DNA of 64,000 nt from the NCBI RefSeq assembly GCF_025962655.1, contig NZ_JAGFPE010000006.1, positions 1 to 64,000 of the forward strand. Direction: 5' to 3'. Numbering within the stretch: position 1 is the stretch's first letter; each line of letters opens with the position of its first letter. Made by a program: the position numbers and the translations under genes. Origin of the DNA: Candidatus Symbiopectobacterium sp. NZEC151 (lineage in GTDB: Bacteria > Pseudomonadota > Gammaproteobacteria > Enterobacterales > Enterobacteriaceae). Positions 10,950 through 19,384 of the stretch are shown here, one piece after another. A model generated the notes under the pieces. The model saw nothing but the letters and a program-made list of their open reading frames with translations, did not search any database and was not told the origin of the DNA.

Positions 10950-11711
10950 TCAAAGGGCGGGAAAGTCATTGAAATGCACCGTATGCCCTTGCGCCGTTAC
11001 CCAGAAAACAGCGTACTGCGGCGTTTCCTGACTGACCTCAAAACCGGGTACAAAACGCAGTGCCGACTGATGGTTAGTACCGCGCACTGTACTAAAGGTG
11101 ATACCGCGCCAGTTACCGCTGGCAGGGCGATGCACATGGCCTGCGGCTATATGCCGCACATTGCCATAACGCAAACAGCATTGATGCAACGCATCCGCAG
11201 CGTCCGGCGCTAACCGCACCTCATCCAGCGACGGCAAGCCGATGGGCATCGGCGGGTGATGTAAAAACAACAATACGGCTTTGTCCTGAGCTCGGCGCAG
11301 TTGGTCTTCCAGCCACTGTAAGCGCGTACTGCACAGGTTTCCCGCAACATCACCACTTTGCAATGAATCCAGCATAATCACGCAGTGATCGCCGAGGTTC
11401 GTGACATTTTGGATAAAACCGTATTCATCTGCCAACGCGGGAAACGCACGCAAAAAAGCCGCTCGATCATCATGGTTGCCCAGCGTCACGCGCCAGGGAA
11501 CCTGCAACTCAGCCAGCGTGTCAGCGAGGGCAGCATAAGATGCCGCGCTGCCATCATCAGAAAGATCGCCGGAAATAACCACCAGCGCAGCGTCACGCTG
11601 GTGCGTATTAATATCCGCGACGGCAGTCTGAAAGTGTTGTAGCGGATCGCGCCCGTGCAACACACGGCCAGGCGTCGTTAAATGAAGGTCGGAGAGCTGA
11701 ATGATTTTCAT
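10950..11711 (-). CDS. class III metallophosphoesterase (GpdQ/CpdA-like phosphodiesterase)
   Basis: Cytoplasmic two-metal phosphodiesterase with no signal peptide, 253 residues. All five metallophosphoesterase metal-binding motifs are present: DLHL (Asp8, His10), GDLSDDG (Asp49), GNHDD (Asn79, His80), HHPP (about 151-152) and GHVH (His192, His194). This set is shared by GpdQ glycerophosphodiesterase and the cAMP phosphodiesterase CpdA. It is the last gene of a six-gene operon with an ABC importer and a LacI regulator, starting 43 bp after the LacI stop. The context suggests that it hydrolyses an imported phosphodiester, for example a glycerophosphodiester. The substrate is inference, and CpdA-like activity on cyclic nucleotides remains possible. 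Confidence 0.85.
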   Translation of the reverse strand: MKIIQLSDLHLTTPGRVLHGRDPLQHFQTAVADINTHQRDAALVVISGDLSDDGSAASYAALADTLAELQVPWRVTLGNHDDRAAFLRAFPALADEYGFIQNVTNLGDHCVIMLDSLQSGDVAGNLCSTRLQWLEDQLRRAQDKAVLLFLHHPPMPIGLPSLDEVRLAPDAADALHQCCLRYGNVRHIAAGHVHRPASGNWRGITFSTVRGTNHQSALRFVPGFEVSQETPQYAVFWVTAQGHTVHFNDFPAL

Positions 11712-11754
11712 GGTTTCCCTCTGTGCATCATCAAGAGTGGCATGTTCAAGTGAG

Positions 11755-12759
11755 TCAGGCCGATTGACGGCGCACCAGCGGCGCGCTGACTTCGGCTTTG
11801 CTGGTCGGTGCCTGCGGCTGTGCTTGTCGACGTTCCAGCAACCGTAGCGCCTGCGCCGCCATCACCACCGGATCCTGACGGAAGGTGGTCAGCGAATAGG
11901 CATCCCAACCTGCGGCAGGAATATCATCGAAACCAATAACCGCCAGATCGTCTGGCACTGACAATCCTCGCTGACGCGCGCAATCAATAACACCAAACGC
12001 CATCAAATCGTTGATGCAGAACACGGCATCCGGCCAATCCACTGGCGGCTGCGCGAACAGAGACTGACAGGCACCAAGCCCCCCCGCGTAGTCTGATTCA
12101 GCGCCACGTACCGTACTCACGTCCAATCCCAGCGTGCGCGCTTCATCGCAAAACGCCTGTTCACGTTCAACAATGTTCGGTGTCGCCGAGGCACAGCCAA
12201 TCAGCGCCACCTGTTTTTTACCATCAGCGGCGAACAAGCGCGCCGCCGTGCGTGCCGCCGTGTCATTGTCGATATGCACGCTGTCGCAGGCGTCTTCATT
12301 GCGCCCAATGACGATCAACGGCTGGCCGTTCAACTGCGCCAGTTCAACAAATTCCTGCGGCGGTGAGCCAGATAAAACGATAGTCGCTTCAGCACGATGG
12401 CCGAACAGAATCGAACGTGCCGCCGCCATCGCACCGCGCGTGTGTCCGGTGTTGATCAGCACCGGAATCGAACCACGCTGAATGAGCGCCTGAGAAAGTG
12501 CCGCCACCAGATTGGCGCGGAACCCCACTTCCGGCTGTGTGACCACCAAACCCACCAAACGGCTGCCGTTCGCCAGCAGACCACGCGCCAAATCGTTGAC
12601 CTGATAGCCCAGTTCCTGCGCCGCCGTCATCACTTTAGCGTAGGTCTCTGCCGAGACGCTTGCGCCCGGTGTGAAGCTGCGCGACACCGCCGAGCGCGAT
12701 ACGCCTGCCCGGCGCGCCACATCCTGCGCGCTGACATAGCGCTGTTTGTTGATACTCAT
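11755..12759 (-). CDS. LacI-family transcriptional regulator of the ABC operon
   Basis: The protein has 334 residues. The N-terminal HTH is typical of LacI (VSAQDVARRAGVSRSAVSRSF, residues 9-29, then the hinge-helix region with NDLARGL), followed by a periplasmic-binding-protein-like effector domain (about 65-320). The C-terminal tail (QAQPQAPTSKAEVSAPLVRR) is low-complexity. It overlaps the upstream permease gene by 4 bp (ATGA), so it is translated with the transporter and is very likely its local regulator. The effector is unknown; by context it would be the imported compound or its hydrolysis product. Confidence 0.88.
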   Translation of the reverse strand: MSINKQRYVSAQDVARRAGVSRSAVSRSFTPGASVSAETYAKVMTAAQELGYQVNDLARGLLANGSRLVGLVVTQPEVGFRANLVAALSQALIQRGSIPVLINTGHTRGAMAAARSILFGHRAEATIVLSGSPPQEFVELAQLNGQPLIVIGRNEDACDSVHIDNDTAARTAARLFAADGKKQVALIGCASATPNIVEREQAFCDEARTLGLDVSTVRGAESDYAGGLGACQSLFAQPPVDWPDAVFCINDLMAFGVIDCARQRGLSVPDDLAVIGFDDIPAAGWDAYSLTTFRQDPVVMAAQALRLLERRQAQPQAPTSKAEVSAPLVRRQSA

Positions 12760-13562
12760 TTACCGATCCTCGCCAACACGTCCGCTTTTAGGAAACGTTC
12801 CACCACCAGCATGAAAACGATGGAAGGCACCAGCAATACCAGCGCGGTTATCGACGCAATCTGGTAATTGCCGCCCGCCCCGGCGCTGTAAAGCATCAGC
12901 GGCATCATCTGCACATCCGGCGCGCCGACAAAGTAGCTGCCGGTGAATTCATCCAGCGATTCCAGAAAGACAAAAATGGCCGCCGCCATCAGCCCCGGAA
13001 GTGCTTGCGGCAGGGAAATATCGATAAACGTGCGCCACGGTCCGGCCCCAATGGAGCGCGCGGCCTGTTCCATCTCGCGGCTGATGGCAGCAAACGCCGC
13101 TGAGGCAATCCACACCGCAAACACCAGCCCGTGCACCGTATGTACCAGCACCACGCCAAACAGCGTGCCGTTCAGCCCCCACTGATAAAACAGGCGGGCG
13201 ATATTCACATACACCGTCAGATTGGGAAACGCTTGTGGAATCAGAAAAACCAGCAGAATAACGCCGCGCGCAGGCAACGCCAGCCGCGCCAGCGCATACC
13301 CGGCGGGAATAGCCAGCGCCAGCGAGGCCAGCACCGTGAATATTGCCACCAGCACGCTGTTGCCCAGCGCTTCCCAGGCAACGCTGCGCGCCGAGAACAC
13401 GCGACGCCAGAAGGCAAAACCCCATTCATTGGGCAGCAGGTGCGGATAAAACCATTTTTCCGCCACCGCCCACAGCAGCAGGTTAGCCAACGGACCAAAG
13501 ATAAGAAAAATCAGCACGCCCAGAATAAGCGCCGGGGCAATCCATCCGAATACGCGCTTCAT
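12756..13562 (-). CDS. ABC transporter inner-membrane permease 2
   Basis: Binding-protein-dependent permease of 268 residues with about six membrane segments. It has the EAA-loop motif EMEQAARSIGAGPWRTFIDISLPQALPG (about residues 158-185, facing the ATPase). It overlaps permease 1 by 4 bp at its start and the LacI gene by 4 bp at its end, showing tight translational coupling. Together with the adjacent permease it forms the heterodimeric channel of an importer of the spermidine/iron/phosphonate-type class. Confidence 0.9.
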   Translation of the reverse strand: MKRVFGWIAPALILGVLIFLIFGPLANLLLWAVAEKWFYPHLLPNEWGFAFWRRVFSARSVAWEALGNSVLVAIFTVLASLALAIPAGYALARLALPARGVILLVFLIPQAFPNLTVYVNIARLFYQWGLNGTLFGVVLVHTVHGLVFAVWIASAAFAAISREMEQAARSIGAGPWRTFIDISLPQALPGLMAAAIFVFLESLDEFTGSYFVGAPDVQMMPLMLYSAGAGGNYQIASITALVLLVPSIVFMLVVERFLKADVLARIGK

Positions 13563-14458
13563 GCTTTCTCCCTCATGCTGATACGCAGATAGATAACCGC
13601 AAATACCGCCGTCATCAGCAGTGAGATGGCACCCAGCGCATTCGCTACGCCGTAGTCTCCATAGGCATTGATACGAAAGGCAATATTAGCGCTCAGCAGC
13701 GTCGGGGATTGCGCATTGATCATCAGCGGCACCGACAGCACCGACATCATGGTCACGAAAGAGAGAATCAATCCGGTCAGCAACGTGTGCCACACCTGCG
13801 GCACCACAATTTCGAACAAAATACGCAGCCGCCCCGCGCCGAGATTGCGCGCCGACTCCATCGTCGCACGGTCCAGCGATGCCATCGCGCCGGAGACCAA
13901 CAGCGCCACAAACGGCGTCTGTTTCCAGACAAAAGCAAACACGATACCGCGCCAATCGAGCCAGTTACTGGCGCTGGCGATATCGACGATGCCCACCATA
14001 TCCAGGGCGCCGTTTAGCCAGCCGTTCTTAGCCAGAAAGGTACGTAAAATCTGTCCGGTGACGATAAACGGAATAAACAGCGGCCAGCGATAAACCCAGC
14101 GCAGCAGTGCGACCCAACGCGGATTTTCACCCAGCGTCAGGTAGCCGCCGATCAACACGGAAAACAGACCGATCAGTAACGTAGACACGCCAACAATCAG
14201 CAGGGTAAACAGAATATCCGGGGTATAGAGCGTCAGTGCGGTAACAAAATTGGCACCGCCGATGCCCTGCTCGCTGACAAAGGCGCCGCCAACGGACAGC
14301 CCAAGCGGTGCGATAAAGCACAGCGCCACCACCAGCAGCGCAGGCAGCACCAGCGCAATGCCAGCCAGACGAGAAGAAAAAGAAGGGAGTGGTAACATGC
14401 GGCTCTCCCCTTCCCGGCCAGACGGGCCGGGAAGGATGCTATCAATAGATCGGGTCAA
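13559..14458 (-). CDS. ABC transporter inner-membrane permease 1
   Basis: Permease subunit of 299 residues with about six to seven hydrophobic segments. The EAA-like motif DRATMESARNLGAGRLRILFEIVVPQ lies at about residues 190-215. The stated start may be somewhat upstream of the true one: MLPLPSFSSRLAGIALVLPA, at codon 21, begins just before the first membrane helix and is an alternative. It follows the binding-protein gene by 12 bp. The pair resembles the YnjC-type and polyamine/2-aminoethylphosphonate permeases. Confidence 0.88.
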   Translation of the reverse strand: MTRSIDSILPGPSGREGESRMLPLPSFSSRLAGIALVLPALLVVALCFIAPLGLSVGGAFVSEQGIGGANFVTALTLYTPDILFTLLIVGVSTLLIGLFSVLIGGYLTLGENPRWVALLRWVYRWPLFIPFIVTGQILRTFLAKNGWLNGALDMVGIVDIASASNWLDWRGIVFAFVWKQTPFVALLVSGAMASLDRATMESARNLGAGRLRILFEIVVPQVWHTLLTGLILSFVTMMSVLSVPLMINAQSPTLLSANIAFRINAYGDYGVANALGAISLLMTAVFAVIYLRISMREKA

Positions 14459-14470
14459 TAAAGCGGGCGA

Positions 14471-15604
14471 TTACTGCGCCATCGCGTGCTCATAAGCATT
14501 GAGGATCGCCGCGTTATACGGCGCGATGGGGAAGGTTTTCCCTTTCGTCGCCAGATCCTGCGGCGAAATATCGGTAAACAGACGCTGCCAGACTTCCGGC
14601 TTCAGCGCCGATTGTACGTATTTGGCATCAATGCCCGGATACCAGTTGAAACGCTCAACAATGCCTTGCGCCTGCACTTTCGGGCTGGTGGCGAGTTCGA
14701 CAAACTGCTGGGCCAACTCGCGATTGGGCGCTTGCGCCGGGATCACGTAGTGCATCGGCTGACCGGGCATACCCGGAGCAGGCAGCAGCAGTTTGAAGTT
14801 ATCCGGCAACTGGCCGTTGGCTTTCCACGAGTAGAACATGTCTACCCACACCGGACCGATGGCAATCTCACCCCGGCTCAGCATATCCAGCGTGCCCGCA
14901 TTGCCCGGCGTCAGGGTAACGTTTTTATTGAACGCTTTCAGGCGGTCAAAGGCCGGTTGCCATTTCTGCGCTTCCGTTTCTTCAAACGGGCCGTTCATCA
15001 GCTTATTGGCATCGCCGCCGTAAGCATAAACCCATCCCATCACGAAGCTGACACCCGACGCGCCCCCTTTAATGCCGTTATAGCCAAACTGTTTTGGGTG
15101 TGCCGCTGCCCACTGTTGCAGTTCGTCATAGCTTTTCGGCGGATTCGGCACCAGCGCCGGGTTATAGGCCAGTGCGGTTTGGCTGCTGAACATCGGCATC
15201 ACATAGCCTTTGACATCACTGCCTAACGCTTTGTCTGCCGCCGCCATGGTCACCAGCTTGCCGCTGGCAATCGCATCACGGTATTGCAGCAGTTGGCCGC
15301 CCTTCACCATCGGGCCGACAAATTTTTCATGCACCACGGCAACGTCGGTATCCCAGACTTTGCTGCCTGCGGCTTGCTGCGCGTTAAAGCGCTCGAGGAT
15401 CTTCTGTGAACCTGCATCGCCCGGCCCAGTACCAACGGCTCTGACCTTGACGCCCGGATGCTGTTGCTCAAACAGCGGCCCCAGATAGTCGTTCACATAA
15501 TCGACCATGTTTTGATCGCCAGCCGTCAGCACGGTCAGCTCTTGCGCCTGCGCGGCAGAAAGTGAAGCGCCCATCATGAGCGTTACAGCAAAAATGCGTT
15601 TCAT
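14471..15604 (-). CDS. periplasmic solute-binding protein, YnjB-like
   Basis: Exported binding protein of 377 residues with a clear Sec signal peptide (MKRIFAVTLMMGASLSAAQA, cleavage after AQA). The mature part is an extracellular solute-binding family 1-like two-lobe domain (LTVLTAGDQNMVDYVNDYLG at its start; FGYNGIKGGASGVSFVMGW in the middle). It resembles E. coli YnjB in length and layout. It sits between the ATPase and permease genes, with its start 1 bp after the ATPase stop. The ligand cannot be told from sequence; the phosphodiesterase in the operon suggests a phosphodiester. Confidence 0.88.
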   Translation of the reverse strand: MKRIFAVTLMMGASLSAAQAQELTVLTAGDQNMVDYVNDYLGPLFEQQHPGVKVRAVGTGPGDAGSQKILERFNAQQAAGSKVWDTDVAVVHEKFVGPMVKGGQLLQYRDAIASGKLVTMAAADKALGSDVKGYVMPMFSSQTALAYNPALVPNPPKSYDELQQWAAAHPKQFGYNGIKGGASGVSFVMGWVYAYGGDANKLMNGPFEETEAQKWQPAFDRLKAFNKNVTLTPGNAGTLDMLSRGEIAIGPVWVDMFYSWKANGQLPDNFKLLLPAPGMPGQPMHYVIPAQAPNRELAQQFVELATSPKVQAQGIVERFNWYPGIDAKYVQSALKPEVWQRLFTDISPQDLATKGKTFPIAPYNAAILNAYEHAMAQ

Positions 15605-15605
15605 G

Positions 15606-16823
15606 TCAGTGGTCTCCAGTACAAGATTGGGTAGTCAGGCCGGGAAGCGAATCGTGAGAAGGGGAAGCAGAAGCCAGTGATGTTGCAGTGAACGGGGCTG
15701 ATGCATCAGATGCCGAAAACAGAAACAGCGCCTCAGCCGGGATCTGTACCTCAACGCGCTGACCAACGGCATAAGGCGCAGAGGCATGCACCTGCATCCG
15801 CCATACACCGCTGACAACCGTGTGCTGCCAATGGCCGCCCGGATAGCTTTGTGCCAACACCGTGCCCTGACGCACCAGCATGCCGGGAGCCGCTGGCGGC
15901 GCTTGTGTTGCATCGTAGAGCTGTGCAGCTTCGGCGCGAAAGCGCGCTTCTACCATGCCGGGTTGCAACGTCGAATGCCGTGGCACCAGCGCCGCGCCCT
16001 GCTCATCGCCGCGCAGCGTCAACCTGTCGCCGTCATAATAGGCCTCCAGCATCAGCTGGTTTTCAGCCCCCATAAACGCCGCGACAAAGGCACTGGTTGG
16101 GTGGTGATACACCTGTTGTGGACTGCCCGCCTGCATCACACGTCCTTGGTGCAGAATAACGATGCGATCCGCCATCACCATGGCTTCTTCGCGATCGTGC
16201 GTCACGTGAATCGCCGTGAGGCCCAGACGCTGCTGCAAGGCGCGAATCTCGTCGCGCAGTTGCAAGCGAATGCGGGTATCCAGATTGGAGAGCGGCTCAT
16301 CAAGCAGCAAGATGTCTGGCTGTATCGCCAATGCTCGCCCCAAGGCTACGCGCTGGCGCTGGCCGCCGGAGAGCTGTGCCGGTTTGCGCTCCCCCAACCC
16401 GGTCAGTCCCAGCATGCTTTCAAGCTGGGTCACGCGGCGCGCGATCTCCGCTCTCGGCAGGCGCCGTAATTTGAGGCCGTAGGCAATGTGCTGTGCCACC
16501 GTCATATGCGGCCACAGCGCGTAGCTTTGAAACACCAGCGCCATGCCGCGTTTTTCCGGCGGAAAGTGGGTAATATCCTGGCCGTTGACCAGAACCGCAC
16601 CGGCATCCGGCGAGGAAAATCCAGCAATAGTGCGCAGCAAGGTGGTCTTGCCACAGCCAGAGGCACCGAGCAGCGCGACAAATTCACCTTGAGCAATCTC
16701 CAGGTGAATATCATTTAAAACAGGCGTAGCACCGTACCCGGCATGCAGATGCGCGAGCGTAATGTGCGGCGTTAGCGCGGCGGAAGAAGACGTTGTGTTT
16801 TGCACACCTGTGCACCCAAACAA
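15606..16823 (-). CDS. ABC transporter ATP-binding protein with TOBE domain
   Basis: ATPase of a binding-protein-dependent importer, first gene of the operon. It contains Walker A GASGCGKTT (about residues 53-61), the signature LSGGQRQRVALGRAL, Walker B DILLLDEPLSNLD and the switch His in THDREEA, then a C-terminal TOBE-like domain. After the TOBE region it carries an unusual Ser/Ala/Thr-rich tail of about 40 residues. The start is uncertain: the first in-frame start codon is TTG at 16823, with GAAAGG too close; a GTG at 16805 (MQNTTSSS) is equally possible. MalK/PotA-like architecture. Confidence 0.88.
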   Translation of the reverse strand: MFGCTGVQNTTSSSAALTPHITLAHLHAGYGATPVLNDIHLEIAQGEFVALLGASGCGKTTLLRTIAGFSSPDAGAVLVNGQDITHFPPEKRGMALVFQSYALWPHMTVAQHIAYGLKLRRLPRAEIARRVTQLESMLGLTGLGERKPAQLSGGQRQRVALGRALAIQPDILLLDEPLSNLDTRIRLQLRDEIRALQQRLGLTAIHVTHDREEAMVMADRIVILHQGRVMQAGSPQQVYHHPTSAFVAAFMGAENQLMLEAYYDGDRLTLRGDEQGAALVPRHSTLQPGMVEARFRAEAAQLYDATQAPPAAPGMLVRQGTVLAQSYPGGHWQHTVVSGVWRMQVHASAPYAVGQRVEVQIPAEALFLFSASDASAPFTATSLASASPSHDSLPGLTTQSCTGDH

Positions 16824-16909
16824 ACCTTTCGATGGCGCTGATTGTCCGGGGTAATGATGTCAACGACGTGTTAACGCCATGACATTTCAGTGACAGGATG
16901 AAGAGGAAT

Positions 16910-16932
16910 AGCGGTGGTCAACAACCACCGCT
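16910..16932 (-). terminator. metL terminator
   Basis: AGCGGTGGT and ACCACCGCT form a perfect 9-bp stem around a 5-nt loop, 17 bp past the metL stop on the minus strand, followed by the T/C-rich ATTCCTCTTC. It ends the metBL transcript before the transporter operon. Confidence 0.78.
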
Positions 16933-16948
16933 AGCAAGAGAAGAGGCC

Positions 16949-19384
16949 TTACAGCAGTTGCGCCAATCGGTTGAGATCCGACTGAATTGCCCCGGCCGTT
17001 ACATCGCGTCCGGCACCCGGCCCGCGGATCACCAGCGGATTGTCGCGATACCACCGGCTTTCGATAGCGAACACGTTGTCACAGGGCAGCAGAGAAGCCA
17101 GTGGATGATCGGGTCGTACCGCTTCCACGCCCACGCGCGCCTTGCCGCTGACATCGAAACGCGCCACGTGACGCAGCACCAATCCCATCTCCTGTGCCGC
17201 TTCCAGACGCTGTACCATCTGCTCGTTCAGCGAATCGCCATTTTCGAAAAACTGATCGATTGACCCCGCTTCACTGCCCGCAGGCACCAGCGATTCCACC
17301 CGTACCTGATTAGGTTCGATGTCATAGCCCGCTTCGCGCGCCAAAATAACCAGTTTGCGCATCACGTCCTGCCCGGAAAGATCGACGCGCGGGTCCGGCT
17401 CCGTCAGCCCCTGTTGCCAGGCCTGATCCACCAGCTCGGTGAACGGGACGCTGCCATCAAATTGCAGGAACAGCCACGACAAAGTGCCGGAGAAGATACC
17501 GCTGATAGCCAGAATACTGTCACCGCTGTCGCGCAGATCGTGCACCGCATAGTTCACCGGCAGCCCTGCACCCACGGTGGCGTTATACAGCCAGTGACGC
17601 CCGGTTTTGGCAAAGGCATCGCGAATCTGGCGATAACGATCGCCGCTGGAGGCGCCCGCAATCTTGTTGGCGCTGATCACATGAAAACCGTAGCTGGCGA
17701 AATCAAGATAGAGATCCGATACCGCTTCGCTGGCGGTTACATCCAACACCACCAGGTCGTCATAAGGATGAGCACGCATCCATAGGAACAGGTCTTCACC
17801 ATCACGTTCCTGCGCTTCATCATCAAAGAAGGCCAGCACGCGACTGGCTTCCAGCCCGTCGTAGTTCAGCAGGCTACGCGTACTGTCTACCACGCCCGCC
17901 AGCACAAACTCAAAGCCGGTACGCGCCGAGATCAGCGCCTGCTCGCGCGCAAACAGCTCCAGCCAGCGGGAACCAATATTGCCTTTGCCGAACAGCACCA
18001 GTCCGATCCGTTTTTCTGCGCGGAACAATGAGTGGTGCAAACCGCGAATCAAATGCTCGGTCGGCCCCACGCGCAGCACCGCCACCAGGCTGATACCATC
18101 TTCGGACTGCCAGACAAACTCGATAGGCTGATCTTTCAACTGCTGATAAAAACGGTGGCTGTGCAACGGGTTACGACACACACCGGCCCCGACCATGGCT
18201 ACCAACGCCAACCCTTCACGCAGAGTGAACGTCACTGGCAACCCCGCCTTTTCCAATGCCTGCCAGGCGCTGTCCACCACTTCCGAGGTGTAACACAGTT
18301 GCACCAGATTGCGATCGGCATGGACACCAATCGCCAGCGGACGCACTTGCGCACGGCTGACGAATTGTTCAATCTCTTTGTGCACGCGCGCAAAATCATG
18401 CTGTGTGGGAATCTGCACGTCGATCAGGCAAACGTCATCGTGGCTGGTGACAATCTTCGCCCCCGTGCCCGACGCTAACACGCGCTCAATGCGCGTAGAG
18501 CCTTGTTCCGGGTTGTAACTGCAACGCAGTTGCAGATCGATATCGCTCGCAGACACCGGCTGCAAGGTGCGCGCATGCAGCACCGGTGCCGCCAGACGCG
18601 CCAGTTCGCTGGCCTCATCAAGGCGCAGCAAAGGCAGCAGACAGGCATCTTTCACCTTACGCGGGTCGGCGCTGTAAACACCGGCAACATCGCTCCAAAT
18701 GGTCACGCGCTCTACACCCGCCAGCGCACCGATTTGCGTTGCCGAATAGTCACTGCCGTTGCGCCCCAGCAATACCGTCTCACCGGCCTCGTTGCGGCTG
18801 ATAAAACCGGTCACCACCAGCCGTTGCCCCAGATGCTGCGTCAACAGTTGTTGCAGCAGCGGCCAGGAGCGCCCTTCGTCCACCTGTGGCTGTGCGGAGC
18901 GTTCAGCGCGTAAGAAGTCGCGAGCGTCCAGCCAGTTGGCGTCGATATTGCTCAAGTTCAATACCGCCGACATCAGGCGCGCAGACCAAATTTCACCGTG
19001 CCCCACCACTTCGGCATAAACCGCATCGGTCACGCCGCCATCCAGCAGCGCCGCCAGACGCTCCAGATCGCGGATAAAAAGCGAGGTCAGCCGCTCTGCG
19101 GCATCCGCAGGCAGCAAACCGGCAATCAAATCGCTTTGGTAACGACGCAACGCCTGCTGCACCTGATGGGCAGAAAGGCGATCGCTCTGGCTCAGTTTGA
19201 GCCAGCTAATCAGTTGGTTCGTTGTGCCGCCTGCGGCTGACACCACCATCAAATCGCCAGGGCGGCTGTACTCCGCCATGATCCCCGCAACGCGTTGATA
19301 ACACTTCACATCTGCCAGACTGCTGCCGCCAAATTTATGCAGTTGGCGGCCAGAAACCGCCGCTGATACGCCTAACGCACTCAT
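16949..19384 (-). CDS. metL: bifunctional aspartokinase II / homoserine dehydrogenase II
   Basis: Phosphorylates aspartate and reduces aspartate semialdehyde to homoserine, the first and third steps toward methionine. It has 811 residues against 810 in E. coli. The N-terminal kinase domain begins with KFGGSSLAD (about residues 17-25) and holds GRNGSDYSA. A degenerate ACT-like linker follows, and the homoserine dehydrogenase domain begins near residue 460 with the NAD(P)-binding LFGKGNIGS and contains SANKIAGASSGDRY and VGAGLPV. It overlaps the metB stop by 4 bp (ATGA), so the two are translationally coupled in a MetJ-repressed operon. Confidence 0.97.
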   Translation of the reverse strand: MSALGVSAAVSGRQLHKFGGSSLADVKCYQRVAGIMAEYSRPGDLMVVSAAGGTTNQLISWLKLSQSDRLSAHQVQQALRRYQSDLIAGLLPADAAERLTSLFIRDLERLAALLDGGVTDAVYAEVVGHGEIWSARLMSAVLNLSNIDANWLDARDFLRAERSAQPQVDEGRSWPLLQQLLTQHLGQRLVVTGFISRNEAGETVLLGRNGSDYSATQIGALAGVERVTIWSDVAGVYSADPRKVKDACLLPLLRLDEASELARLAAPVLHARTLQPVSASDIDLQLRCSYNPEQGSTRIERVLASGTGAKIVTSHDDVCLIDVQIPTQHDFARVHKEIEQFVSRAQVRPLAIGVHADRNLVQLCYTSEVVDSAWQALEKAGLPVTFTLREGLALVAMVGAGVCRNPLHSHRFYQQLKDQPIEFVWQSEDGISLVAVLRVGPTEHLIRGLHHSLFRAEKRIGLVLFGKGNIGSRWLELFAREQALISARTGFEFVLAGVVDSTRSLLNYDGLEASRVLAFFDDEAQERDGEDLFLWMRAHPYDDLVVLDVTASEAVSDLYLDFASYGFHVISANKIAGASSGDRYRQIRDAFAKTGRHWLYNATVGAGLPVNYAVHDLRDSGDSILAISGIFSGTLSWLFLQFDGSVPFTELVDQAWQQGLTEPDPRVDLSGQDVMRKLVILAREAGYDIEPNQVRVESLVPAGSEAGSIDQFFENGDSLNEQMVQRLEAAQEMGLVLRHVARFDVSGKARVGVEAVRPDHPLASLLPCDNVFAIESRWYRDNPLVIRGPGAGRDVTAGAIQSDLNRLAQLL

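Noticed and set aside
14486-15226. A 246-codon plus-strand frame antisense to the solute-binding protein gene.
   Set aside because: It has the composition of an antisense shadow (Arg, His and Gln-rich) and overlaps a clear binding protein completely.
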